From Chitinimonas taiwanensis DSM 18899 (GTDB lineage: Bacteria; Pseudomonadota; Gammaproteobacteria; Burkholderiales; Chitinimonadaceae), in contig NZ_FPKR01000008.1 of assembly GCF_900119825.1 (NCBI RefSeq), forward strand, positions 160,760-224,759: a stretch of 64,000 bases of DNA, in the 5' to 3' direction. The position numbers were made by a program, and so were the translations under genes. This document shows positions 36,494-45,764 of the stretch, piece by piece. Below the pieces are notes generated by a model. It had not been told where the DNA came from, made no database searches, and worked only from the letters and a program-made list of their open reading frames with translations. The stretch's first letter is position 1. Each line of letters starts with the position of its first letter.

Positions 36494-36560
36494 GCTATAC
36501 CGGCATATAAAAAGCCCGGCCACCTCATCCCTGAGTCGCATGCGCCTGGCGAGGAGGAAA

Positions 36561-38372
36561 ATGCAGTATCTCGCCTCGGTCAACAGCGCCGCCCAGTTGG
36601 CTGCCATCCTGGATGCCACCCCCACGGCAGTGATTGTCGTCGATGCCGATGGCACGATCGTGCTAATCAACACCGAGGGGGAACGCCTGTTCGGCTACCC
36701 GTCAGCCGAGCTATTGGGCAGCGGGGTAGAGCATTTGTTGCCAGCACGCTTTCGTGCCGCCCACCCCGGCCTGCGCGGCCAATTCATGCATGCCCCGACC
36801 GCTCGCCCGATGGGTGCAGGCCGCGACCTGTTCGGCCTGCGCAAGGATGGCTCCGAGTTCCCGATGGAGATCGGCCTGAGCCCACTGCAGACCGAGCACG
36901 GCATGCTGGTGGTCAGCGCCATCGTGGACATCAGCGAGCGACGCCGGCACGAAGCACGCTTTCGTGCCGCGGTCGAATCGGCGCCGGTGGCCATGGTGAT
37001 GATCGATCAGTGCGGGCAGATCTCGCTCGCCAATACCGAAATGCAACGCCTGTTCGGGGTCAGCGATGGTGAGCTGCTGCACCAGTCGATCGAAATCCTG
37101 ATTCCGGAACGCTTCCGTGCCGCCCATCCGGGCATGCGCAATCAATTCTTCCATCAACCGAGCTCACGGCGCATGGGTGAGGGGCGCGAGCTGTTCGCTC
37201 GCCGCCGTGATGGCAGCGAGTTCCCGGTCGAAATCGGCCTCAATCCCATCCAGACCAGCGAGGGCACCTTCGTGCTGGCCGCCATCATCGATCTGAGCGA
37301 GCGGCGCCAGGCCGAGCAGGCGCTGCACCAATCAGAGGAGCGCTACCGCTCCGTGGTTGAGTCATCCAGCGATGCCATCATCACCCAGACCCTGGAAGGC
37401 CGGATCACCGGCTGGAACCAGGGTGCGAGCCAGCTATTCGGCTACACGGCCGAGCAGATCGTCGGTCAGACCCTGCAGGCGCTAATACCCGCCGCCGCCC
37501 AGGACAGTGAACAACAGTCGCTACAGGCGATTATTCAGGGCCGGGCGGTGAATGGGCACGAGACGCTGCTCCAACACCAGGATGGCCGGGTGCTGGATGT
37601 GTCCTCTTCGCTGGCCCCGCTGCACGACAGCCGGGGCAAGGTGATCGGCATCTGCCGCATCGTGCGCGATATCTCCGCCCAGCGCCGCGCGCGCAATGCC
37701 ATGCAGCATGCGCTGGAAGAAAAGACCGCGCTGCTGCACGAGGTGCACCACCGGGTGAAGAACAATCTGCAGATCGTTTCCAGCCTGCTTAATCTGCAGA
37801 CCCGGCGCAGCTCGCCCGAGGTACAGCGCGCGTTGATCGAGAGCCAGAGCCGCATCAAGGCCATGGCCCTGGTGCACCAGCTGCTGTACGAATCAAGCAG
37901 CATGGCCGAGATCAATCTGGCCGAGTATCTGGAACAGCTACTGGCGCTGATTGCCACCACCTATGGGGCCAGCAGCCAGGGCATTGCGCTGAGCTTTCAT
38001 GCCGAGGACCGGGCGATCAAGCTGAATATCCAGCGCGCCATTCCCTGCGGTCTGGTGATCAATGAGCTGATCGTGAACGCGATCAAGCATGCGTTTCCCG
38101 CCAAGCACAAAGGGCAGATCCGCGTACTGCTCAGCCGCAGCGCGGCCGGATTGGCCTGCATCACAGTCAGCGATGACGGCGTGGGCCTGGCGGCCGATTT
38201 CAGCTGGCAGGGGCCGGGCGGCCTGGGCAAGCAGCTGATCCCGATGTTCGTGGCCCAGCTGCGCGGCGAGTTACAGCACGGCAGTGCTGGGCCGGGCGCG
38301 CGCTTTCTGATCGAATTCAACCCCGACACGCCGGAGGACGACCATGCAGGCGGAACGGATACTCATCGTTGA
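36561..38372 (+). CDS. PAS-PAS-PAS HisKA_2 sensor histidine kinase
   Basis: 603 aa soluble sensor kinase, no membrane segments. Three PAS domains precede the kinase core; PAS1 (about 15-130) and PAS2 (about 135-255) are close relatives sharing the RFRAAHPG block followed by RKDGSEFP/RRDGSEFP, while PAS3 (about 265-380) is different. The core is HisKA_2: LHEVHHRVKNNLQIVSSLLNLQ with His397 the likely phosphorylation site, and an ATPase with NELIVNAIKHAFP and SDDGVGL. No LOV-type Cys motif is visible. ATG 36561 follows AGGAGG. It overlaps the next gene by 29 bases and should phosphorylate its REC domain. Confidence 0.9.
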   Translation: MQYLASVNSAAQLAAILDATPTAVIVVDADGTIVLINTEGERLFGYPSAELLGSGVEHLLPARFRAAHPGLRGQFMHAPTARPMGAGRDLFGLRKDGSEFPMEIGLSPLQTEHGMLVVSAIVDISERRRHEARFRAAVESAPVAMVMIDQCGQISLANTEMQRLFGVSDGELLHQSIEILIPERFRAAHPGMRNQFFHQPSSRRMGEGRELFARRRDGSEFPVEIGLNPIQTSEGTFVLAAIIDLSERRQAEQALHQSEERYRSVVESSSDAIITQTLEGRITGWNQGASQLFGYTAEQIVGQTLQALIPAAAQDSEQQSLQAIIQGRAVNGHETLLQHQDGRVLDVSSSLAPLHDSRGKVIGICRIVRDISAQRRARNAMQHALEEKTALLHEVHHRVKNNLQIVSSLLNLQTRRSSPEVQRALIESQSRIKAMALVHQLLYESSSMAEINLAEYLEQLLALIATTYGASSQGIALSFHAEDRAIKLNIQRAIPCGLVINELIVNAIKHAFPAKHKGQIRVLLSRSAAGLACITVSDDGVGLAADFSWQGPGGLGKQLIPMFVAQLRGELQHGSAGPGARFLIEFNPDTPEDDHAGGTDTHR

Positions 38373-40788
38373 GGATGAACCGGTGGTGGCGCTCGACCTG
38401 CGCCAGACCTTGGAGGAGATGGGCCATCAGGTGGAGGGTATCCACAGCTCGGTGCCCTCGGTGCTGGCCGCCATCGAACGCGAGCAGCCGAGCATGGTGC
38501 TGATGGACATCCATCTGGGCGGCGCGCGCGACGGCGTGGATGCGGCGCAGGAGATCTATCAGCGCTGGGGGCTACCCGTCATCTACCTGACCGCTTTCGC
38601 AGACGACAGGACCATAGAACGCGCCGCCGCCACCAAGCCCTTCGGCTATCTGCTCAAGCCCTTCCAGAACAAGGAGCTGGCTGCGGTCATCCAGGTTGCC
38701 CATACGCGGCACCAGACTGAATGCGCGCTGGCCGCCTCTGAAGCGCGCCTGGCCATTGCGGTGGAAGCGGCCGAACTCGGCATCTGGGAATGGGAGTCGC
38801 AGCTGGACAAGCTGCAGGGGGATGAGCGCTTCAACCGCATGCTGGGCGGTGCGCTCTGCCATTTCCACACTCATCTGCACGCCTTCCTGGCGCGCGTCCA
38901 CCCGGACGACCGCGCCACCGTCGAGCAGGGACTGAACCAGCCCGGCTTCTTCAGCTGCGCGTTTCGTGCGCTGCGCGACAACGGCGAGCAGGCCACGCTG
39001 GAAATGCATGGCCAGCTGCGCCCGCTGCCCGGCGGGCACCGCGAGGTGATCGGCGCCATCCGCGATATCACCGAACGGGTACAGATGGAGGAGCAGCTGC
39101 GCCAGGCTAGCGTGGTGTTCAGCACCACGGCCGAGGGCATCATGATCCTCGATGAGCAGTATCGGATCCGCTCGGTCAATCCGGCGCTGAGCCGGCTGAC
39201 CGAGTACCGCGAGAGCGAGCTGCTTGGCCAGCTGCCCGATAGCCTGCTGTTGGGCAGCGAGGCCAGGCCGCCCAGCTATGCGGCCATCGCCGCATCCAGC
39301 GAGGGCTACTGGTCGGGCGAAGTCTGCGCACGGCGCCGCCACGGCGAGCTGTTCCCTAGCCTCCAGCATATCTGTGCGGTACGCGATGCCAGCGGCAAGG
39401 TGCTCCAGTATGTGCATACGCTGGCCGATATCAGCGCCATGCGCGAGGCCGAGCGCCAGCTCGCCCATCTGGCCTATCACGATGCGCTGACCGGCCTGGG
39501 CAACCGCTATCTGCTCAACGACACGCTGGAAAGCGAGATTGCCCGCGCCCAACGCAATGAGCGCATCTTCGCGGTGATCTTTCTCGATCTGGATGGCTTC
39601 AAATCCATCAACGACACGGTCGGCCACCATGTCGGTGATCGGGTGATCCAGGAGATCGCCCGTCGGCTGACCCTGCAGATACGCCGCCAGGACACTGCGG
39701 TGCGCCTAGGGGGCGACGAGTTCGTGGTGGTCTGTCCCGATCTGCACCATGCCGAGGAAAGTCTGGTCATCGCGCAGAAGCTGCTCAAAGCCATGGACGA
39801 GCCTGTGCAGATCGACACCCTGCGCTACAACATTTCGGTCAGCATCGGCGTGGCCCTCTACCCGGAGGACGGCAACAATCTGAATGCCCTGCTCAGCGCG
39901 GCCGACAGTGCGATGTACGAGGCCAAGCGCCAGGGCAAGGGGCGCTACTGCGGCTATCTGCCCACCATCGCGGCACGTATCCGCGAGCGACTGGAAATCG
40001 AGCAGGGCCTGCATGCCGCGCTGGCGGAAAACCAGTTCGAACTCCACTACCAGCCTGTCGTCGACCTCAAGCGCCGCTGCCTGATCGGCTTCGAAGCACT
40101 GGTGCGCTGGCGGCACCCCGAGCGCGGCATGATCGCGCCCGATCAGTTCATCGGTATTGCCGAGGAAAGCGGCTTTATCGAGCCACTCGGGCGCTGGATC
40201 CTGAATACCGCCATCGCCCAGGCGGCCGCCTGGCAGCAGGCCGGCGCCAAGGGACTGCTGATGGCGGTGAATGTGTCGGCCCGCCAGTTCAACGATGAGC
40301 AGCTGGTTGATGGCATCGTCACCATGTTGGCTCGGCACGGACTGGCGGCACGCCAGTTGGAAATCGAAGTGACCGAGTCGACGGTGCAGGAATTCCACCG
40401 CAGCAAGCGCATCGTCGACACGCTGCGCGAGCGCGGCATCGCGGTGGCGCTGGACGACTTTGGCACCGGCTACTCCTCGCTGTCCCTGCTCAAGCACCTG
40501 CCGATCAACCGGGTCAAGATTGACCGCTCCTTCGTGATCGCCCTGCCCGGCACCGCGCGCGATGCCGGGCTGATCTCGGCCATCATGCAGATGGCCAATA
40601 GTCTCGACCTCGAGGTGACCGCGGAAGGCATCGAGACCCCTGAACAAGCCGCATTTCTGAACGCAGTCGGCTGTCCTGCGGTACAAGGCTATCTATTCAG
40701 CCGGCCAGCGCCGGCCAGTCATTTCACCACCGAGTGGCTATGCCACTACCGGGAATCGGATAGCTTCCAAGTCAACCCCGCTGCATGA
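38344..40788 (+). CDS. REC-PAS-PAS-GGDEF-EAL response regulator (c-di-GMP turnover)
   Basis: 814 aa. The receiver domain (1-120) has acidic pocket Glu10/Asp11, phospho-acceptor Asp55 (LMDIHLGG) and Lys in LLKPF. Two PAS-like regions follow (about 130-245 and 255-370). The GGDEF motif is intact at 456-460 (RLGGDEFVVV), and the EAL domain has Glu584-Ala-Leu (FEALVRW), DDFGTGYSSL and EGIE, so both synthesis and breakdown of c-di-GMP are possible. It overlaps the kinase by 29 bases and the following photolyase by four. Confidence 0.94.
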   Translation: MQAERILIVEDEPVVALDLRQTLEEMGHQVEGIHSSVPSVLAAIEREQPSMVLMDIHLGGARDGVDAAQEIYQRWGLPVIYLTAFADDRTIERAAATKPFGYLLKPFQNKELAAVIQVAHTRHQTECALAASEARLAIAVEAAELGIWEWESQLDKLQGDERFNRMLGGALCHFHTHLHAFLARVHPDDRATVEQGLNQPGFFSCAFRALRDNGEQATLEMHGQLRPLPGGHREVIGAIRDITERVQMEEQLRQASVVFSTTAEGIMILDEQYRIRSVNPALSRLTEYRESELLGQLPDSLLLGSEARPPSYAAIAASSEGYWSGEVCARRRHGELFPSLQHICAVRDASGKVLQYVHTLADISAMREAERQLAHLAYHDALTGLGNRYLLNDTLESEIARAQRNERIFAVIFLDLDGFKSINDTVGHHVGDRVIQEIARRLTLQIRRQDTAVRLGGDEFVVVCPDLHHAEESLVIAQKLLKAMDEPVQIDTLRYNISVSIGVALYPEDGNNLNALLSAADSAMYEAKRQGKGRYCGYLPTIAARIRERLEIEQGLHAALAENQFELHYQPVVDLKRRCLIGFEALVRWRHPERGMIAPDQFIGIAEESGFIEPLGRWILNTAIAQAAAWQQAGAKGLLMAVNVSARQFNDEQLVDGIVTMLARHGLAARQLEIEVTESTVQEFHRSKRIVDTLRERGIAVALDDFGTGYSSLSLLKHLPINRVKIDRSFVIALPGTARDAGLISAIMQMANSLDLEVTAEGIETPEQAAFLNAVGCPAVQGYLFSRPAPASHFTTEWLCHYRESDSFQVNPAA

Positions 40789-42311
40789 GCACACTGCGAC
40801 TTATCCTGGGCGACCAGCTCAATGCCGGCCACAGCTGGCTGCGCGAACGCCGCGACGATGTGATCTACCTATTGATGGAAGTGCGTAGCGAGACCGACTA
40901 CGTGCGCCACCATGCCCAGAAGGTGCTGGCCATCTTCGCCGCCATGCGCGGCTTTGCCGCGGCCCTGCAGGCCGCCGGCCATCACGTGCACTACCTCCGC
41001 ATCGGCGATCCACACAACCGGCAGAGCCTGGCTGCCAATCTGGCCCAGGTAGCCAACGAGCTCGGCATCCAGCGTATCGAGCGCATCGAGGCCGATGAAT
41101 ATCGGGTCGAGCAGGCGCTGGATCAGGCGATCGCCGCGCTGGACCTGCCCAACCAGACCGTCAGCGCCGAGCATTTCCTGCTGGAGCGCAGCGAAATCGC
41201 CGCCCAGTTCGCCAGCAAAGTGCCGCGTATGGCGACCTTCTATCGCGCCATGCGTCTGCGCTTTCGCCTGCTGCTGGATGCCGCGGGCGAGCCTGTGGGT
41301 GGGCAATGGAGCTATGACGCCGACAACCGCGAGAAATGGTCTGGCACACCGGCCGCCCCCGCCTGGCCCAACACACGCCACGATCTGCGCGCCTTGTGGG
41401 CGGAAATTCAGGCCGCTGGCGTGCAGACGCTGGGCGAGCCCTCGGCCGAGGCCTTCCCCTGGCCGCTGAGCCGGCGCGAGGCAAGACTATGGCTCGCGCA
41501 CTTCATCGAATATGCGCTGCCGCATTTCGGGCGCTTCCAGGATGCGCTCAGTCGCGAATCACGCACGCTGTTCCATTCCGGGCTCAGCTTTGCGCTGAAT
41601 GTGAAACTGCTGCATCCGCTTGAAGTGATCCAGGCCGCGCTGGCGGCTTTCGAGGCCGGCAAGGTGCCGCTGGCCGATATCGAGGGCTTTGTGCGCCAGA
41701 TTCTGGGCTGGCGTGAATTCGTGCGCGGCGTGTACTGGGCACGCATGCCCGGCTATGCCCAACTCAATGCGCTGAATGCTCAGCGCCCGCTGCCAAGCTG
41801 GTACTGGAGCGGCGACACGCAGATGGCCTGCCTGCAGCAGGCGATCCGCCAGTCGCTGGATAGCGCCTACGCCCACCATATCCAGCGCCTGATGGTGACC
41901 GGCAACTTTGCCCTGCTGGCCGGCTGCGCGCCGGACGAGGTGGATGCCTGGTATCTGGGCATCTATATCGATGCGTTTGAATGGGTGGAGCTGCCCAATA
42001 CGCGCGGCATGAGCCAGTTTGCCGATGGCGGCCTGCTGGGCAGCAAGCCCTACTGCGGCTCGGCCAGCTATATGCAGCGCCAGGGCGACTACTGCCGCGG
42101 CTGCCATTACGACGCCAAGCGCCGCCATGGCGAACGGGCCTGCCCGCTCAATAGCCTGTACTGGCACTTCCATCTGCGCCATGCCGACAGCCTGGGCCGC
42201 AACCCGCGCCTGGCCATGCCCTACAAGGCGTGGTCGCGCATGGATGAGACCGAGCGCAGCGCCACGCTCGCCCAGGCCGAGCACTATCTGGCCAGGCTGG
42301 ATACGCTCTAG
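40785..42311 (+). CDS. Iron-sulfur bacterial cryptochrome/(6-4) photolyase-like protein (FeS-BCP)
   Basis: 508 aa member of the FeS-BCP group (Agrobacterium PhrB, Rhodobacter CryB), which repair (6-4) photoproducts or act in light signalling. The N-terminus LRLILGDQLNAGHSWL and the motif AYAHHIQRLMVTGNFALLAG are diagnostic. The four expected [4Fe-4S] cysteines are present: Cys349 (MACLQQAI), Cys437, Cys440 (DYCRGCHY) and Cys453 (RACPLN), one residue offset from the known PhrB ligands. It starts as an ATGA overlap with the GGDEF-EAL gene, so photoreceptor and c-di-GMP enzyme are translationally coupled. Confidence 0.93.
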   Translation: MSTLRLILGDQLNAGHSWLRERRDDVIYLLMEVRSETDYVRHHAQKVLAIFAAMRGFAAALQAAGHHVHYLRIGDPHNRQSLAANLAQVANELGIQRIERIEADEYRVEQALDQAIAALDLPNQTVSAEHFLLERSEIAAQFASKVPRMATFYRAMRLRFRLLLDAAGEPVGGQWSYDADNREKWSGTPAAPAWPNTRHDLRALWAEIQAAGVQTLGEPSAEAFPWPLSRREARLWLAHFIEYALPHFGRFQDALSRESRTLFHSGLSFALNVKLLHPLEVIQAALAAFEAGKVPLADIEGFVRQILGWREFVRGVYWARMPGYAQLNALNAQRPLPSWYWSGDTQMACLQQAIRQSLDSAYAHHIQRLMVTGNFALLAGCAPDEVDAWYLGIYIDAFEWVELPNTRGMSQFADGGLLGSKPYCGSASYMQRQGDYCRGCHYDAKRRHGERACPLNSLYWHFHLRHADSLGRNPRLAMPYKAWSRMDETERSATLAQAEHYLARLDTL

Positions 42312-42320
42312 TCAGTCGAA

Positions 42321-42872
42321 TCAGTCGGGAATGCGTGCGTACACGCGGGTATTGCGCAGCTGGCCTTGCAGATCGAGGCGATCGCGCCGCAGCGTGCCTT
42401 CCAGCACAAAGCCGGCCCGCTCGGCCAGGCGCCAGCTGGCGGTGTTGCGCTCATCGGTAGTCAGGAAGACCCGCTGCGCGCCCAGGGCCTGCAAAGCGTA
42501 ATCACTGAGCGCACGCACCCCCTCGGTCATCAGCCCGCGCCCGCCCCAGCCTTGGCGACACCAGTAGCCGACTTCGAATTGGCGCAAGGTCCAGTCCGCC
42601 TTGTGCAGGCCGCTGCCGCCCATCAGCACGCCGCTGTGCTTGTCGATGAAGAAGGCCATCAGGTCTTCATTGAGCAGAAAGCGCGCATAGGCGCGCCGGC
42701 AAGCCTGTTCCGATTCTGCCAGGGTCGGCGCCGGCCACACCCAGCCCAACCAGGTTTTCAGGCTCTCGGCTGATTCGACGATGGCCGCATTGAAGATCGC
42801 CCCATCGCCTGGCTTGGCGACGCGAATCAGCAGGCGTTCTGATTCCAGCTGTTCAGGCAATTGGCTCAGCAT
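42321..42872 (-). CDS. GNAT acetyltransferase, RimJ/RimL type
   Basis: 183 aa. It has the RimL-like layout: LESERLLIRVAKPGDGAIFNAAI at the N-terminus, GGSGLHKADWTLRQFEVGYWCRQGWGGRGLMTEGVRALSDYAL containing the acetyl-CoA loop (Q/RxxGxG/A type: RQGWGGRGL), and RVFLTTDERNTASWRLAERAGFVLEGTLRRD. Probably an N-alpha or small-molecule acetyltransferase; substrate unknown. It is convergent with the FeS photolyase, with only nine bases between. Confidence 0.9.
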   Translation of the reverse strand: MLSQLPEQLESERLLIRVAKPGDGAIFNAAIVESAESLKTWLGWVWPAPTLAESEQACRRAYARFLLNEDLMAFFIDKHSGVLMGGSGLHKADWTLRQFEVGYWCRQGWGGRGLMTEGVRALSDYALQALGAQRVFLTTDERNTASWRLAERAGFVLEGTLRRDRLDLQGQLRNTRVYARIPD

Positions 42873-42894
42873 GGCGCCCCCCAATCGACAGTCT

Positions 42895-44421
42895 TTACGA
42901 GAACTGTGCCCGGCGGCGACGCAGCCACAGCGCCGCCAACACGGCCATGCCGGCCAGTAGCAAGGCGGCCGCATTACCCCAGCGCATATAGGGCGTATTG
43001 CCCTGCATGCCCTGCACGCTGGCCGTCAAGATGCCTTCGATACGCTCGGGCAGACGCGCCGCGTACTGGCCATTCGGGCTGATCACCGCCGTGGTGCCGC
43101 TATTGGTGGCGCGCAACATCGGGCGGCCCGTTTCCAGCGCGCGCGCCTGGGAAATCTGCCCATGCTGGGCCAGCGCCACCGAGCCATCGAACCAGGCCAG
43201 ATTGGACAGATTGAGCAACATGGTGGCTTGGCGCGCATTGGGCAGCAGCTCCTCGCCGAACACGTCCTCGTAGCAGATATTGGCGGCGATGCGCTGGTCG
43301 CGCACCGCGAGCGGCGTCTGCACCGGGCCGCCCGAGCTGAAATCAGCCAGCGGCATGTGCAGGATATTGTCGTACACCCAGGCAAACAGCGGGCGCAGCG
43401 GCACATACTCACCAAACGGCACCAGGTGCGCCTTGTAGTTGGCCGGACGCTTGGGGTCGGTCAGCAGCACGGCGCCGTTGTAATAGCGCTGGCTCTTCGC
43501 GTCCAAGCGCGGCGCACCGGCAATCAGGGCGGCGTTCTGCACCTGGGCATAGCTGAGCACCGCGTCCAGATAATCGGGCGGCACCTCATGCAGGAAGATC
43601 GGGAAGGCGGTCTCGGGCAACACGATCAGCTCGGCCTTGGCCTGCTTGACCAGCTGGTAATAGGTGCGCAGATTGTAGATCAGGTCATCCACGCCCCATT
43701 TCTGGTTCTGCGGAATCGCCCCCTGCAGCAGCGCCACCTTGAGCGGCTTGCCGCTGGGCGTGGTCCAGGCCACTTGTTTGAGCGCAATGCCGACGCCACA
43801 TAGCAGCAGCGCACCAGCCAGCAGGGCCGCATCGATGCGTGCCAGGCGGCGCCCGAGCAACCAGGCCACCAGGCCTGCCAGCCAGGCCAGCAGCCCACTC
43901 ACACCATACACACCGAGCAGCGGTGCAAAGCCCGCCAGCGGGCCGTCCGGCATCTGGCTATAGCCGATGGCCGCCCAGGGAAAGCCGGTAAACAGCCAGC
44001 CACGCAGCCATTCGACCAGCAACCAGCCAGCCGGCAGGGCCAGCAGCAGCAGGATGGCGCGCGATTCGCCAGCCAGGCGCCGCGCCGCATAGGCCGCCAG
44101 CGCCGGGTAGAGCGCTAGGAAGGCGGCCAGCGCCGCCACCGCCAGCACGGCCAGCGCCGCCGGCATCCCGCCGTAGGTATGCAGACTGATGAAGATCCAG
44201 TGCACGCCGGCCGAGAAATAGCCGAAGCCCCAGGCCCAGCCTATCCAGGCAGCGCGTCGCGCATCGGGCGCGCTATCGACCAGGCCAAACAGCAGCGCCA
44301 CCGACAGCAGCACCAGCGGCCAGAAGTAAAACGGCGCGAAGCCAAACAGGGCAATGGCGCCAATCAGAGCGGGGGGGAGCAGTCGGGCCAGCTGCCGGCG
44401 CGCCGCCTGCCAGCGGCTCAC
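42895..44421 (-). CDS. lnt: Apolipoprotein N-acyltransferase Lnt
   Basis: 508 aa inner-membrane enzyme adding the third acyl chain to lipoproteins. Several N-terminal membrane helices precede the periplasmic nitrilase domain. The catalytic triad is visible: Glu270 (LPETAFP), Lys330 (YKAHLVPFGEYVP) and Cys383 (NICYEDVF). A last membrane helix (AAALLLAGMAVLAALWL) is present. The start overlaps the corC stop by four bases, in the conserved ybeZ-ybeY-corC-lnt arrangement. Confidence 0.96.
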   Translation of the reverse strand: MSRWQAARRQLARLLPPALIGAIALFGFAPFYFWPLVLLSVALLFGLVDSAPDARRAAWIGWAWGFGYFSAGVHWIFISLHTYGGMPAALAVLAVAALAAFLALYPALAAYAARRLAGESRAILLLLALPAGWLLVEWLRGWLFTGFPWAAIGYSQMPDGPLAGFAPLLGVYGVSGLLAWLAGLVAWLLGRRLARIDAALLAGALLLCGVGIALKQVAWTTPSGKPLKVALLQGAIPQNQKWGVDDLIYNLRTYYQLVKQAKAELIVLPETAFPIFLHEVPPDYLDAVLSYAQVQNAALIAGAPRLDAKSQRYYNGAVLLTDPKRPANYKAHLVPFGEYVPLRPLFAWVYDNILHMPLADFSSGGPVQTPLAVRDQRIAANICYEDVFGEELLPNARQATMLLNLSNLAWFDGSVALAQHGQISQARALETGRPMLRATNSGTTAVISPNGQYAARLPERIEGILTASVQGMQGNTPYMRWGNAAALLLAGMAVLAALWLRRRRAQFS

Positions 44422-45287
44422 GCAGCGTCCGAAGCCGGGGCGGCTTCGCGTTCGATCAACAGGATATGCACGCGCCGGCTATCGGCACGCAGCACCTGGA
44501 AATGCAGGCCACCAAAGCTGATCGCATCGCCGCGCTTGGGCACGCGGCCGAACTCGGTCACCACCAGGCCGCCCACGGTATCGATGTCCGCATCGCTGAA
44601 ATCGGTGTCCAGCGCACGGTTCAGGTCGGCAATCGGTGTCATTGCCTTCACGCGCCAACGGCCCTGTCGGTCGGGCAGGATATTGTCGCCAGTTTCATCG
44701 AAATCGTATTCGTCCTCGATATCGCCAACGATCTGCTCGACCACGTCCTCGATGGTAACGAGGCCGGCCACGCCACCATATTCGTCCACCACCACTGCCA
44801 GGTGGTTGCGGTTGGCACGGAACTCCTTCAACAGCACATTCAGGCGCTTGGATTCGGGAATGAATACCGCCGGGCGCAGCATCTGGCGCAGATTGAAGTC
44901 TTGGCGAGCGTAGTAGCGCAGCAGGTCCTTGGCCAGCAGGATGCCGATGATATTGTCCTTGCTGCCCTCATAGACCGGGAAGCGTGAGTGACCGGACTCG
45001 ATCACATAGGGAATGAAGTCGGCCGGCGCGGCCTCGACTTCGATTACATCCATCTGGGCGCGCGGAATCATCACATCGCGCACCTGCAGGTCGCCGACCT
45101 GCAGCACACCTTCAATCATCGCCAGCGCATCAGCATCGAGCAGATGGCGCTCGAAGGCCGAATGCAGCAATTCGACCAGCTCTTCGCGGTCTTCCGGCTC
45201 GCGTAGCAGGAAGGCGGTCAGCCTTTCCAGCCAGTTGGCCTTGTGGTTGGGGGAAGCAAGCGATGAGCGACTAGAAGGTAAGTCCAT
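44418..45287 (-). CDS. corC: CorC/HlyC family CBS-domain protein
   Basis: 289 aa cytosolic protein: two CBS domains (about 65-195: VRDVMIPRAQMDVIEVE, SRFPVYEGSKDNIIGILLAKDLL, HLAVVVDEYGGVAGLVTIEDVVEQIVGDIEDEYD) and the CorC_HlyC/transporter-associated domain (RWRVKAMTPIADLNRALDTDFSD, DTVGGLVVTEFGRVPKRGD). It is linked to magnesium and cobalt efflux. A perfect TATAAT lies 29 bases upstream of its ATG, so corC-lnt can be transcribed on its own. Confidence 0.94.
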   Translation of the reverse strand: MDLPSSRSSLASPNHKANWLERLTAFLLREPEDREELVELLHSAFERHLLDADALAMIEGVLQVGDLQVRDVMIPRAQMDVIEVEAAPADFIPYVIESGHSRFPVYEGSKDNIIGILLAKDLLRYYARQDFNLRQMLRPAVFIPESKRLNVLLKEFRANRNHLAVVVDEYGGVAGLVTIEDVVEQIVGDIEDEYDFDETGDNILPDRQGRWRVKAMTPIADLNRALDTDFSDADIDTVGGLVVTEFGRVPKRGDAISFGGLHFQVLRADSRRVHILLIEREAAPASDAA

Positions 45288-45316
45288 GATGGTGGGGTGG
45301 AATAAGGATGAGGCCG

Positions 45317-45322
45317 ATTATA
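45317..45322 (-). promoter_or_regulatory. -10 element (TATAAT) upstream of corC
   Basis: A perfect TATAAT on the minus strand, 29 bases from the corC ATG, with no clear -35 at 17 bases. The 69-base gap also has GCGCC-TAA-GGCGC (45340-45352), which may end the upstream VOC gene. Confidence 0.4.
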
Positions 45323-45356
45323 GCCGTGGGATTGTTGCAGCGCCTAAGGCGCCGCT

Positions 45357-45764
45357 TCAGGGGAGTTCGTAGCATTCCACCGGCAATCCGTCCGGATCGG
45401 CGCAGAAGGTGAAACGCGCGCCGGTGAATTCATCCACGCGCACCGGCTCGCAGACAATGCCGTAAGCCTGCAGGCGCGCCAGCATGGCATCCAGATCGCG
45501 CACGCGCAGCGCCAGGTGGCGCAGACCGAGCGCCTCGGGCCGGCTTGGGCGCGGCGGCGCCTTGGGGAAGGTGAAAAGCTCAAGCTGCGCGCCATCGGGC
45601 AGGCGCACATCCACCTTCCAGGAATCGCGCTCGGCGCGGTAGTGGGCGGCAATCTCCTGCCCACCCAGTGCATCGAGATAGAAGCGCCGCGCGGCGGCCA
45701 GATCGGACACGATCAGCGCCACATGGTGCAGGCCAAGCAGGGGGCTGGGCAAATCAGGACACAT
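45357..45764 (-). CDS. VOC superfamily (glyoxalase-like) protein
   Basis: 135 aa single VOC module pair: GLHHVALIVSDLAAARRFYLDALGG with the first metal His, RLPDGAQLELFTFP with the first Glu, LRHLALRVRDLDAMLARL with the second His, and FCADPDGLPVECYELP with the second Glu. The metal-binding set is therefore complete. The PRPSRPEALGLRHLA region matches GloA2/SMU1112c-type VOC proteins. The start lies within the last codons of the upstream small membrane protein gene (11-base overlap). Confidence 0.88.
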   Translation of the reverse strand: MCPDLPSPLLGLHHVALIVSDLAAARRFYLDALGGQEIAAHYRAERDSWKVDVRLPDGAQLELFTFPKAPPRPSRPEALGLRHLALRVRDLDAMLARLQAYGIVCEPVRVDEFTGARFTFCADPDGLPVECYELP

